A DNA stretch of 64,000 bases from Roseiconus nitratireducens (GTDB lineage Bacteria; Planctomycetota; Planctomycetia; Pirellulales; Pirellulaceae), in contig NZ_VWOX01000004.1 of the NCBI RefSeq assembly GCF_008629675.1, forward strand, positions 584,594 through 648,593, read 5' to 3'. The notes under the pieces were generated by a model. The model worked only from the letters and a program-made list of their open reading frames with translations. It was not told the DNA's origin and did not search any database. Positions 18,911 to 26,628 of the stretch are shown one piece after another. How positions within the stretch are numbered: the first letter of the stretch is position 1; each line of letters starts with the position of its first letter. The position numbers were made by a program, and so were the translations under genes.

Positions 18911-20431
18911 ATGAACGATGCACTGATGCAAGCGATGGACGACGTGTTCGGTCGCCCCGAGGTGTGGCTGATAATCCTGGCATCGGCGTGCTACGGGATC
19001 TTCGTCGGTGCGATTCCGGGGCTCACGGCCACGATGGCGGTCGCACTGTTCGTGCCGATCGCGTACTGGCTCGATCCCGTCTCCGCGATTGCCGCGATTG
19101 TGACCATGGTCGCGTGCGCGATCTTCGCGGGCGATTTGCCGACGGTGTTTTTGCGGATCCCGGGAACTCCCGCCTCGGCGGCCTACGCCGATGAAGCGTA
19201 CTCGCTGGCTCGAAAAGGAGAAGCTCAGCGATTGCTCGGTGTCGCGCTGACCTGCAGCGTCACGGGCGGCGTTCTCGGCGCACTGGTGCTGATGCTGCTC
19301 GGCAGCCAACTCGCCAAGATCGCTCGCTGGTTTTCCGTCACGGAGTACTTTTGGCTGTACCTGATCGGACTTTGCTGCGCCGTGCTGGTCGCTCCGGGTG
19401 GGGCCAGATGGAAAGCGATGCTAAGCCTGATTCTGGGTCTGCTGCTGGCGACGGTCGGCCTGGGCGCCGCTCACATGGAACCACGATTCACCTTCGGCAT
19501 CGCATCGCTGTATCAGGGAATCTCGTTCATCCCAGCTATGATCGGGCTGTTCGGTCTTTCGGAAGTTTTTTCCAACCTGTCATCGACTGCGCTGCAGCAA
19601 AAAGGCACTCACCACATCGGCTCGAATTCACTTGCCACGACCATCCGACAAGCCGGCTCGGACTGGTGCTCGCGGATGACCAACCGCAAGACCGGAACGA
19701 CGCGTTCAGGTTTACTGGGCGTGCTGATCGGAATGCTTCCCGGCGCCGGAGCCGACATCGCGGCGTGGGTCGCCTTCGCCGCGGCAAAGCGGGGAACCGA
19801 GAAAGAGACGGATCAGGATCTGGTTGACTCGATTGGCGATGCAACCACCGCCAATAGTGCGGCACTCGCTGGAGGCTGGATCCCCGCGTTGGTCTTTGGG
19901 ATCCCGGGCGATTCCGTGACGGCGATCGTCATCGGGGTGCTGCTGATGAAAAACGTCACACCCGGACCAGCGATCTTTGAAAACCAGGCATCGCTGGTTT
20001 ACAGCATCTACCTCGTCTTCCTGCTCGCCAATCTGGTGATGTTGCCGATCGGTTTGCTGGCCATTCGGGTGGGCGGGCGTGTCGTTCGGATTCCGAAGCG
20101 AATCCTGCTTCCACTGATCGTGTTGTTTTGCATCACGGGATCCTACGCGCTCAACGGCAGCCTGTTTGACGTGGCGACCATGCTCGCAATGGGGTTGATC
20201 GGCTATGGACTCAGCCGCCACGGTTTTCCACTGGGTCCGGTCGTGCTGGGGCTGGTGCTCGGCGGCCCTTTGGAGGAGCGATTGATTCAATCCCTGACCG
20301 CCGCGGCCGGCAACCCGCTGGGTCTGGTGGACCGGCCGCTTGCCATCGTTCTGGCCTGCATTGCGGCGTGCGTCATCCTTGGCATCCTTCGCACTTCAAT
20401 CCGCGAAAGCCATTCGACGCCTGCCAATTGA
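18911..20431 (+). CDS. tctA: Tripartite tricarboxylate transporter large permease subunit TctA
   Basis: A 506-residue polytopic membrane protein, the usual TctA length. Family signatures: 'GAIPGLTATMAVALFVPIAY' near the N-terminus (about residues 30-50), 'FLRIPGTPASAAYADEAYSL', 'GVLIGMLPGAGADIAAWVAF' at about 275-295 and 'GIPGDSVTAIVIGVLLMKNV' at about 335-355, where the two repeats each present a Pro/Gly-rich loop. It couples uptake of the TctC-bound solute to the ion gradient. It begins one base after the TctC-TctB stop, with GGTGAG just upstream acting as ribosome binding site. The symbol reflects family membership, not demonstrated citrate transport. Confidence 0.9.
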   Translation: MNDALMQAMDDVFGRPEVWLIILASACYGIFVGAIPGLTATMAVALFVPIAYWLDPVSAIAAIVTMVACAIFAGDLPTVFLRIPGTPASAAYADEAYSLARKGEAQRLLGVALTCSVTGGVLGALVLMLLGSQLAKIARWFSVTEYFWLYLIGLCCAVLVAPGGARWKAMLSLILGLLLATVGLGAAHMEPRFTFGIASLYQGISFIPAMIGLFGLSEVFSNLSSTALQQKGTHHIGSNSLATTIRQAGSDWCSRMTNRKTGTTRSGLLGVLIGMLPGAGADIAAWVAFAAAKRGTEKETDQDLVDSIGDATTANSAALAGGWIPALVFGIPGDSVTAIVIGVLLMKNVTPGPAIFENQASLVYSIYLVFLLANLVMLPIGLLAIRVGGRVVRIPKRILLPLIVLFCITGSYALNGSLFDVATMLAMGLIGYGLSRHGFPLGPVVLGLVLGGPLEERLIQSLTAAAGNPLGLVDRPLAIVLACIAACVILGILRTSIRESHSTPAN

Positions 20432-20538
20432 TCGGGTACCTCTCCATTTCCGCGCCGCCGGATTTTCTCCACCACTCGCGACACGCCGACGGCTACCTGG
20501 ACAGCCAGCCAGAATACGTGACCAGGTTTCGCCACTTC

Positions 20539-20591
20539 ACCCTCCCGCTTGCGGGAGGGTCGGAGGCGAGGAACGAGACTCCGGGGAGGGT
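20539..20591 (+). repeat. CCCTCCC-type palindromic REP, copy 1
   Basis: A 22-bp palindrome ACCCTCCCGC-TT-GCGGGAGGGT at 20539-20560, followed by a G-rich tail ending GGGGAGGGT. The same unit recurs at 20666 (inverted), 41150 and 44483. Confidence 0.75.
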
Positions 20592-20634
20592 AGAACCGGA
20601 AGCGAATGTCAACAACGCATGGCTCAGCAACAAC

Positions 20635-20690
20635 CCTCCCCGCGTCGTCGCGGGGCTCCTCCGCGACCCTCCCGCTCGCGGGAGGGTGAA
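20635..20690 (-). repeat. CCCTCCC-type palindromic REP, copy 2 (inverted)
   Basis: Palindrome ACCCTCCCGC-TC-GCGGGAGGGT at 20666-20687 preceded by the reverse complement of the conserved tail (CGCGGAGGAGC...GACGACGCGGGGAGGG). With copy 1 it makes an inverted pair, the arrangement known as BIME in REP families. Confidence 0.75.
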
Positions 20691-20780
20691 CCAGAGAACG
20701 CCTGACATTGATCGCTGGATGGACCTCTGCGGAATCGCCCCACAAATGCAGAGCAGCGATCCACTCGCCGGTTGTCCGCG

Positions 20781-23459
20781 CTACCGCAACACCACATACA
20801 TCGCGTTTCGGGGCATCGTGATGGTCAACCGACCTGCGTCTTGCGACACGTCAATGTCCTGCACCTCCATTCCGTTGGCATCAAGCAGGATTGCCGTGTC
20901 AAGCGTCGAGTTCTCCACGGAGATTTCCAGTTGCGTGTCCTCTAGATTCCAAGGGCTGCTTCCGAGGTTCGTAATCCGTCGCGCGTCCTCTCCGGCCGTG
21001 CCGGTCGTCCATCCGTAAGGCCTTGCCGTGGTGCCGATCTGAAGTAATACCTTGCCTGAGGTTGCGAGCGGCTGATCGTCCATGGAGACAGCCAGTACCG
21101 ATGCGTATTCGTTTTGGCTGTTCAACGTGATCGTGTTCAGTCGAATGACGCCGGCCGACTTCAGGTCTCCCGTGGCTCCTTGGGCCTTGGGCGAATTCAA
21201 CGTGCAGATGCCGCCTCCATAATCCCACACCAGTTGCCCCGTCACGCTGCGGACCGTTTGTGTCTCCGGATGAATCAAAGACTGCAAATCAGCCAATTCG
21301 GTCTCACCTTCGCGAAACTCCACCTCGACCGGCCCCGCCAAGTAAGCCAGCGGAGTGATGGTGCCCTGCCTGGCGGCTTCGGCTTCCGATGCCGGAGGCT
21401 TGGAATCGCGATTGGGATCAAACCCGGATTCTTCTGGTAGCAGTGGGGCCTTGCGAGACCACACCTCTTGCAACTCGCGACGTTCGACCACCACCGGCGC
21501 CCCCTGCCGAACATCACCGCGGCGAAACATCAATGCCGCGGCCGGGAACATGCCGATCTGCGCCGGTGTCGACAATTGCCACTTGCCCATCGGCGGGCCG
21601 AACACGATGTCGTCCGTCGCGAACCAATACAGAATGTCAAAGCCGGTCAGCGAACCATACGCGGCCACCAGAAACGGTCCTTCGGTTTGATAGCGGAGCG
21701 GTGGAACCCAGGCACTTTCCGAGATGATCATCGGGTGCCCGGCAACCTGCCGCAGGGCCAGCGGGAAAGCCCACGGTTGTTTCAGCGCCGACCGGCTGGA
21801 GAACTCATCGCCCTGACTGATCAAGTAGCCGGAACGTCGTTTGTCGGTCGGGTTCACGTGACTTCCGCCGTTGTAATAGCGGTTCACCCCGATCACATCG
21901 TTGGCGGTGTAGGAGAACCGCTCGGCGTCGTACAGTTTTGTCGCACTGGCCGTTCGCCAATTGCCCGCGTTGACGAGCCCCGTATAGCCGAGATCGTCTC
22001 TTAGGAAGCGTGCGATCTCCGAATTGAAGTCATGCATCAACCGAGTGTAAAACTCCAGTTGATCGTTCAGTCGATGTCCCAGCGGCCCCCGCTGAATCTG
22101 GGTCAGGTGATAGATCGTGTGAGGCATCACGAGGTCATTGCTAAAATCATCGCCCTCGTTATCAGCTCGCCCGCCCCACGCCTGGACCGCTTTTTGCAGC
22201 GATCCATACTTCCCACGCAACCACTTCGCGAAACGGCGCCCAAGCTCTTTACGTTGCTCGCCTTGAATCGATTGCTCCGTCCAGAACAGCAAGCTGTCTT
22301 CGTTCTGGATCTGGAAGATCGCGACGGCGGGATCTTCCGCTAACGGAATGCCTGTGTGCGGGTTCTTGCGGGTCATCAGTTGCCGCAACCATCCCTTGTA
22401 CGCGTCCTGAAGTTTCTCGTCAAAGAAAATCAATCCGGTCAGATTCTCACCGCCGGCATCCTTCAGCCCCCATGCCGGATTCGCTTTGACACTGACCGCC
22501 CAATACGGCGACAAAGTGACGTAGATGCCTTGTTTCTTCATGGCCGCAACCAGTCGCCACGCCGCATCAATATCCTTCTGATTGACGTCCGTCAATTTCG
22601 AGTCGTTGCCGGGTGCCAGGTGCCCGTGATGCCGGACCATGTTGACGCCGCGCTTTGCCAGCCACTTTGCGTGCTCGTCCAGGATGGCCAGGTCATCGCG
22701 GTATTGAACGCTGGTGTTGACCGCCCAAAATCGTAACGGCCGCCCTGCCCCGTCGACGAAGTCGGCGCCGTCGTTGGAACGGGCGACGCGGCCGTGTTTT
22801 CCCGCCGGTTTTTCGTTCAACTCGCTGAGATCCAGCAAGGCCTCGGATGAGAAACGATCGCGGTCGGGCTCGAACGCCCAGGTGCCCGCGTCAGCACGTC
22901 CGGTCTTCTCCCCTGGCTTTCGATTGCCTTGCGGCAGAAACGGTTCGGGACTGAGCACAAAACAGTCCAAACCACCGTGCCGGTTGTTGCGGCTCTCAAA
23001 ACGGAATTCGATCGTGTTGGCCCCCTGCTTCAGCCTGACCGGATCGGCTTTGACCCAGGCGACGAATCGCAAGTCTGGTTTGCCATCGCTGGCGAGATTG
23101 ATCTGCTGCTGACTTTTCGCAAACGACACGCTTCGCCAGTCGCCTCCGTTGATTCGCACAGCCATTGCCGCCCCGACTGGATTCGCCCGTAACCAGAATT
23201 CATAGTCCCCTGCCGTATCCGCCTGAACATCAAATCGCGCGACGGGCATGTCTCCGCTGCCGAAATGCGACAGCCACTCCCCGCCGGACAGTTCTCCCTT
23301 CTTCACCGAGTCGTACCATCCGTGACGCTTCATCGAATGGTCCACCGCGTCCTCGCCTTCGACCCAAATGAAATCTTCCCCGCGGGCCGAAGACAGACTG
23401 GTGAATATCAAGACCAAACAAGCAACGGAGAGGGAGATTGAACGCACGGCAGATTTCAT
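20781..23459 (-). CDS. Large secreted glycoside hydrolase (clan GH-A-like) with N-terminal carbohydrate-binding domain
   Basis: An 892-residue secreted protein. Residues 1-26 are a signal peptide (ending 'SSARG'). Residues about 28-190 resemble a CBM6/35-type or malectin-like beta-sandwich ('WVEGEDAVDHSM', 'AGDYEFWLRANPVG', 'VRLKQGANTIEFRFESR'). Residues about 235-660 look like a TIM barrel of the GH5/GH42 kind: 'RFWAVNTSVQYRDD' opening, acid/base candidate Glu387 in 'FQIQNEDS' and nucleophile candidate Glu581 in 'IISESAWVPP'. A C-terminal beta-rich domain follows. Substrate is not inferable. An in-frame extension to 23801 exists, but the ATG at 23459 is placed exactly before the signal peptide. 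Three 19-bp tandem repeats start 28 bases upstream of this ATG. Confidence 0.78.
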   Translation of the reverse strand: MKSAVRSISLSVACLVLIFTSLSSARGEDFIWVEGEDAVDHSMKRHGWYDSVKKGELSGGEWLSHFGSGDMPVARFDVQADTAGDYEFWLRANPVGAAMAVRINGGDWRSVSFAKSQQQINLASDGKPDLRFVAWVKADPVRLKQGANTIEFRFESRNNRHGGLDCFVLSPEPFLPQGNRKPGEKTGRADAGTWAFEPDRDRFSSEALLDLSELNEKPAGKHGRVARSNDGADFVDGAGRPLRFWAVNTSVQYRDDLAILDEHAKWLAKRGVNMVRHHGHLAPGNDSKLTDVNQKDIDAAWRLVAAMKKQGIYVTLSPYWAVSVKANPAWGLKDAGGENLTGLIFFDEKLQDAYKGWLRQLMTRKNPHTGIPLAEDPAVAIFQIQNEDSLLFWTEQSIQGEQRKELGRRFAKWLRGKYGSLQKAVQAWGGRADNEGDDFSNDLVMPHTIYHLTQIQRGPLGHRLNDQLEFYTRLMHDFNSEIARFLRDDLGYTGLVNAGNWRTASATKLYDAERFSYTANDVIGVNRYYNGGSHVNPTDKRRSGYLISQGDEFSSRSALKQPWAFPLALRQVAGHPMIISESAWVPPLRYQTEGPFLVAAYGSLTGFDILYWFATDDIVFGPPMGKWQLSTPAQIGMFPAAALMFRRGDVRQGAPVVVERRELQEVWSRKAPLLPEESGFDPNRDSKPPASEAEAARQGTITPLAYLAGPVEVEFREGETELADLQSLIHPETQTVRSVTGQLVWDYGGGICTLNSPKAQGATGDLKSAGVIRLNTITLNSQNEYASVLAVSMDDQPLATSGKVLLQIGTTARPYGWTTGTAGEDARRITNLGSSPWNLEDTQLEISVENSTLDTAILLDANGMEVQDIDVSQDAGRLTITMPRNAMYVVLR

Positions 23460-23487
23460 CGGGTCGACGGAACGAAGTTGGAAGCGG

Positions 23488-23544
23488 CCAAAACTCGCAG
23501 AGGCGGGCAAAACTCCCAGAGGCCGCCAAAACTCGCAGCGAGCC
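23488..23544. repeat. Three tandem 19-bp repeats upstream of glycosidase gene
   Basis: CCAAAACTCGCAG at 23488, GCAAAACTCCCAG at 23507 and CCAAAACTCGCAG at 23526 recur at a strict 19-bp period, joined by AGGCGG-like linkers. They lie between the divergent glycosidase (start 23459) and sulfatase (start 23729) genes, so they may be an operator array or promoter-proximal iterons. Confidence 0.65.
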
Positions 23545-23728
23545 TCGGTCGCCGCCGGCCTCTGGATGGGAGAATCGACTATCATCAGTCGCTCCTCGGT
23601 CGTCTGCAACCAAACTGCCTCGCACCGCCAACGTTTTCCCCCGATTCCCCCATCTCGCTCCAATGCTTTCTCCCAATCTTTCACCCCGCCGCGACAGGTG
23701 TTGCGGCGTTGAGTGGGTCGCCGAAAGG

Positions 23729-25207
23729 ATGTCTCGTGTTTGGCTGTGCCTGTTGACGTTGCTGGGCGCATCGGCCGGCATTGCCGCCGAACCGTCATCA
23801 CCGCCCAATGTGGTCTTTTTTTTGGTCGACGACCTGGGATACATGGACGTCGGGTTCAACAACCCCGAAACGTTTTATGAAACTCCCAACCTGGACCGAC
23901 TGGCAGACGCTTCGACCGTGTTCACCAACGGCTACGCGGCCAACCCGGTCTGCTCGCCGACTCGCTACAGCATCATGACGGGGCGCTATCCCAGCCGAGT
24001 CGATGCAACAAACTTTTTCGCCGGCAAACGGTCGGGACGATTTCTCCCCGCCCCGTTGAACGATCGCATGCCGTTGGAAGAGATGACCTTGGCGGAAGCA
24101 TTCAAACAGCATGGCTACCACACCATGTTTGCGGGCAAGTGGCACTTGGGGCCCACCGAAGAATTCTGGCCAACCAAGCAGGGCTTTGACGAGAACCATG
24201 GCGGCTTCAGCCGGGGTGGGCCGTACGGTGGCAAGAGATATTTTTCTCCCTACGGCAATCCGCGACTGGATGACGGCCCCGAGGGGGAACACCTGCCGGC
24301 CCGATTGGCCAAAGAAACCGCGTCGTTCATCCGGCGTCACCAAGAAGAACCGTTCTTCGCCTACCTGGCGTTTTACAGCGTCCACACACCCCTGATGGCG
24401 CCCAAGACCCTGGTCGACAAGTACGTTGCGAAAGCAGCCCGACTGGGACTGGATGACCAGCCGGCATTCGGTGACGAGGAACAGGTGTGGCCCGACGCGT
24501 CGAAGCCACGTCGCGTCCGACAATTGCAGGCGCACGCAACTTACGCCGCGATGGTCGAATCGATGGACGCGGCCGTCGGCAACGTCCTGAACACCTTGGA
24601 CGAATTGGGGCTTTCCGACAACACGATTGTTTGCATGACCAGCGACAACGGCGGGCTGTCCACCTCGGAAGGCTCGCCGACCAGCAACCTGCCACTTCGC
24701 GGCGGAAAGGGGTGGGTCTACGAAGGCGGAATTCGCGAAGCCTTTCTGATTCGCGCCCCGATGGTGAAGAACGCTCCCGGCAAGTGCGACGTGCCGGTGG
24801 TCAGTACGGATTTCTACCCCACGTTGCTTGACCTGGCCGGCTTCCCCGCATTGCCCCAACAGCACCTGGACGGTGTTTCGCTGGCCCCTTTGCTTCGCGG
24901 ACAACCGACGATTCCTCGCGAGGCGATCTTCTGGCACTACCCCCACTACAGCAATCAAGGCGGCTTTCCTGGCGGAGCGATCCGTTTGGGGGACTGGAAA
25001 CTGGTGGAACGCTACGAAGACGGCCGCGTGCACCTGTACAACCTGAAAAGCGACATCGGCGAACACACCGATGTCGCTGAACAACACCCGGGACGGGTGA
25101 CTCAAATGAGACAGCGTCTGCACCGCTGGTACGACACGGTCGATGCAAAATTCCTGCAACCCAAGGACGGCACCGACCATCCCTGGCGGCCTCAGCCGGC
25201 CAATTAG
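23729..25207 (+). CDS. Secreted Cys-type sulfatase (CSPTR)
   Basis: A 492-residue arylsulfatase-family enzyme with a signal peptide (residues 1-20, ending 'GIAA'). Metal ligands lie in 'FFLVDDLGYMDVGF', the catalytic Cys75 in CSPTRYSIMTGRYPSR, then 'FAGKWHLG', with the distal site in 'CMTSDNGGLS'. The ending is 'HLYNLKSDIGEHTDVAEQHP', standard for the family. The order 'YETPNLDRLADAS' then 'NPVCSPTR' is like sulfatases active on algal galactans or fucans, but specificity is not assignable by reading. The start follows 'AAAGG' closely and directly opens the signal peptide. It is divergent from the glycosidase, which may share regulation through the 19-bp repeats. Confidence 0.88.
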   Translation: MSRVWLCLLTLLGASAGIAAEPSSPPNVVFFLVDDLGYMDVGFNNPETFYETPNLDRLADASTVFTNGYAANPVCSPTRYSIMTGRYPSRVDATNFFAGKRSGRFLPAPLNDRMPLEEMTLAEAFKQHGYHTMFAGKWHLGPTEEFWPTKQGFDENHGGFSRGGPYGGKRYFSPYGNPRLDDGPEGEHLPARLAKETASFIRRHQEEPFFAYLAFYSVHTPLMAPKTLVDKYVAKAARLGLDDQPAFGDEEQVWPDASKPRRVRQLQAHATYAAMVESMDAAVGNVLNTLDELGLSDNTIVCMTSDNGGLSTSEGSPTSNLPLRGGKGWVYEGGIREAFLIRAPMVKNAPGKCDVPVVSTDFYPTLLDLAGFPALPQQHLDGVSLAPLLRGQPTIPREAIFWHYPHYSNQGGFPGGAIRLGDWKLVERYEDGRVHLYNLKSDIGEHTDVAEQHPGRVTQMRQRLHRWYDTVDAKFLQPKDGTDHPWRPQPAN

Positions 25208-25236
25208 AACCCGCTGAAATGTTCTTCCGGGGTGAA

Positions 25237-25272
25237 CCCTGACGCGCCCGCCAGGGTCTCCTTTTTAGTTTT
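25237..25272 (+). terminator. Possible weak rho-independent terminator after sulfatase
   Basis: CCCTG at 25237-25241 pairs with CAGGG at 25252-25256, followed by a T-rich run (CTTTTTAGTTTTC). The stem is only five pairs with a large loop, so this is a weak candidate. Confidence 0.3.
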
Positions 25273-25296
25273 CTTGGACACATCTGGACCGATTCG

Positions 25297-25680
25297 ATGA
25301 CTCGCTTGTTTGCCGGCACACCGTTTGACATTCCGCCGGAATGCGAAGACTGCGGTAAACCGGAATCTGAATGCACGTGCACGCCTGAAGAGAAAGCTCA
25401 GGCACGGGCACGTCGGCAGCGTGAAGCGGATCGTTTGCCACCGGAGAAGCAGACGGCCCGCATCAGCGTGCAAAAGCGGAAGGGAGGTCGCAAGGCGACG
25501 GTGGTCGAAGGGCTGACCGACAAGGCGAATGACCTGCCCCAACTGTTGGCCGACCTGCAGTCGGTGTGCGGAACCGGTGGGACCGTCAAAGCCAAGGAAG
25601 ACGTGATTGAGCTGCAGGGTGATCATTGCGAAACGGTTCGCAAAAAACTTGCCGAAATCGGCTTCCGCACCAAACCCTGA
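25297..25680 (+). CDS. SUI1/eIF1-family translation factor (YciH-like)
   Basis: A 127-residue cytoplasmic protein. The C-terminal 75 residues fit the SUI1/eIF1 fold: 'ISVQKRKGGRKATVVEGL', 'LPQLLADLQSVCGTGGTVK', 'IELQGDHCETVRKKLAEIG', matching bacterial YciH. YciH-type factors act at the small ribosomal subunit during initiation or stress. The N-terminal part is unusual: 'ECEDCGKPESECTC' supplies four Cys in 14 residues, suggesting a small zinc site, followed by a highly charged helix (EEKAQARARRQREADR). A methyltransferase gene starts 14 bases after its stop, so the two may be co-transcribed. Confidence 0.85.
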   Translation: MTRLFAGTPFDIPPECEDCGKPESECTCTPEEKAQARARRQREADRLPPEKQTARISVQKRKGGRKATVVEGLTDKANDLPQLLADLQSVCGTGGTVKAKEDVIELQGDHCETVRKKLAEIGFRTKP

Positions 25681-25694
25681 TCGCAAGCCTTGCC

Positions 25695-26426
25695 ATGACG
25701 ACGCCGCTGGAACAGAAATCATCGACCGATCAGATTCGCGAACGGTTTGACGGGTATGTCGAAAAGTTCTCGACGTTGGAGACCGGCCAAACGACCACCA
25801 TCGACGCCCCGCTGGCGATGGATCTGATCACTCGCGCCGCGGTTGCCAGCACCTTTTCGATCCGGCGCGTCCTGGACATCGGCTGCGGTGCCGGCAACAA
25901 CACGCTGAAACTGCATCGCTTGCTCCGTCGCCCGTTCCACGCGGACCTGCTGGATTTGAGCCGTCCCATGCTGGACCGCGCCGCGCTCCGGGCGAGCGAA
26001 TCCGGATTGACCGAGATCTCACGTTGGCACGGTGATTTCCGAACCGCCGATCTGCCGGAGGAGTCGTACGATGTCGTCTTGGCAGCGGCCGTTTTGCACC
26101 ACCTTCGCGATGACGCCGATTGGCAGTCCGCCTTCGGCAAAGTGTTTCGGTTGCTCGCCCCCGGCGGCAGCTTTTGGATCACCGACCTGGTCGCCCACGA
26201 GGGCGCCGCGGTGCAAGGAATCATGTGGCAACGCTACGGAGAGTATCTCACCGGATTGGGCGGCGAAGCCTATCGCGATCAAGTCTTTGACTACATCGAC
26301 AAGGAAGATTCCCCGCGGTCGGTGACGTACCAGTTGCAACTGCTGCGGGAGGTCGGGTTCGAGCAGGTCGATCTGCTTCACAAGAATTCTTGCTTTGCCG
26401 CTTTCGGAGCCGTCAAACCAAAGTGA
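25695..26426 (+). CDS. Class I SAM-dependent methyltransferase
   Basis: A 243-residue cytoplasmic enzyme. Motif I is 'VLDIGCGAGNN' at about residues 55-65, with 'LDLSRPML' as the acidic strand-2 loop, 'YDVVLAAAVLHHL' as motif IV, and 'LLAPGGSFWITDLVAHE' as the strand-5 region. It binds S-adenosylmethionine; the acceptor is unknown. A short C-terminal segment 'REVGFEQVDLLHKNSCFAAF' completes the fold. The start was placed at the ATG 14 bases after the SUI1 stop, because an in-frame earlier codon lies inside the SUI1 gene. No Shine-Dalgarno is visible, consistent with translational coupling. Confidence 0.85.
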   Translation: MTTPLEQKSSTDQIRERFDGYVEKFSTLETGQTTTIDAPLAMDLITRAAVASTFSIRRVLDIGCGAGNNTLKLHRLLRRPFHADLLDLSRPMLDRAALRASESGLTEISRWHGDFRTADLPEESYDVVLAAAVLHHLRDDADWQSAFGKVFRLLAPGGSFWITDLVAHEGAAVQGIMWQRYGEYLTGLGGEAYRDQVFDYIDKEDSPRSVTYQLQLLREVGFEQVDLLHKNSCFAAFGAVKPK

Positions 26427-26497
26427 CCCCAAGCATTGGGCGTTCATTGGCTTCGTTTGTTGGATCTGGTCGGCGTTTCAATGCGACCTCGGACTAC

Positions 26498-26628
26498 CTG
26501 GACAGCACCACTTCGGGTGAGCCGCGTGGCACTCGGCGCGGGTTTTCTCGCCTCAACCGGCGGCTAACGCCTTGCCGCTCATTGCACTGCAAATCACGGT
26601 GTTTTTGATTGAAAGCGGCGCTGTCTTG
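26498..26628 (+). repeat. MITE-like repeat, copy B (full length) with CTAC target duplication
   Basis: A 131-bp element beginning CTGGACAGCACCACTTC and ending GAAAGCGGCGCTGTCTTG, an imperfect terminal inverted repeat. It is flanked by CTAC at 26494-26497 and CTAC at 26629-26632. The right CTAC contains the TAG stop codon (minus strand) of the sulfatase ending at 26629. Closely matches copy A at 1212. Confidence 0.8.

Larger units (their letters stand above)
20432..20780. other. Convergent intergenic region with two CCCTCCC palindromes
   Basis: About 350 bp between the ends of tctA and the glycosidase gene. It holds two copies of the CCCTCCC-type palindromic repeat in opposite orientation, at 20539-20590 and 20635-20690. 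No coding region is supported. Such a position suits transcription termination from both sides. Confidence 0.6.

Noticed and set aside
23488..23544. CRISPR array
   Set aside because: The 19-bp units are directly adjacent with no unique spacers of constant length, and no cas genes are present.
23798..25180. A 460-codon open frame antisense to a sulfatase
   Set aside because: Shadow of the CSPTR sulfatase; Val/Arg-rich with no domain.
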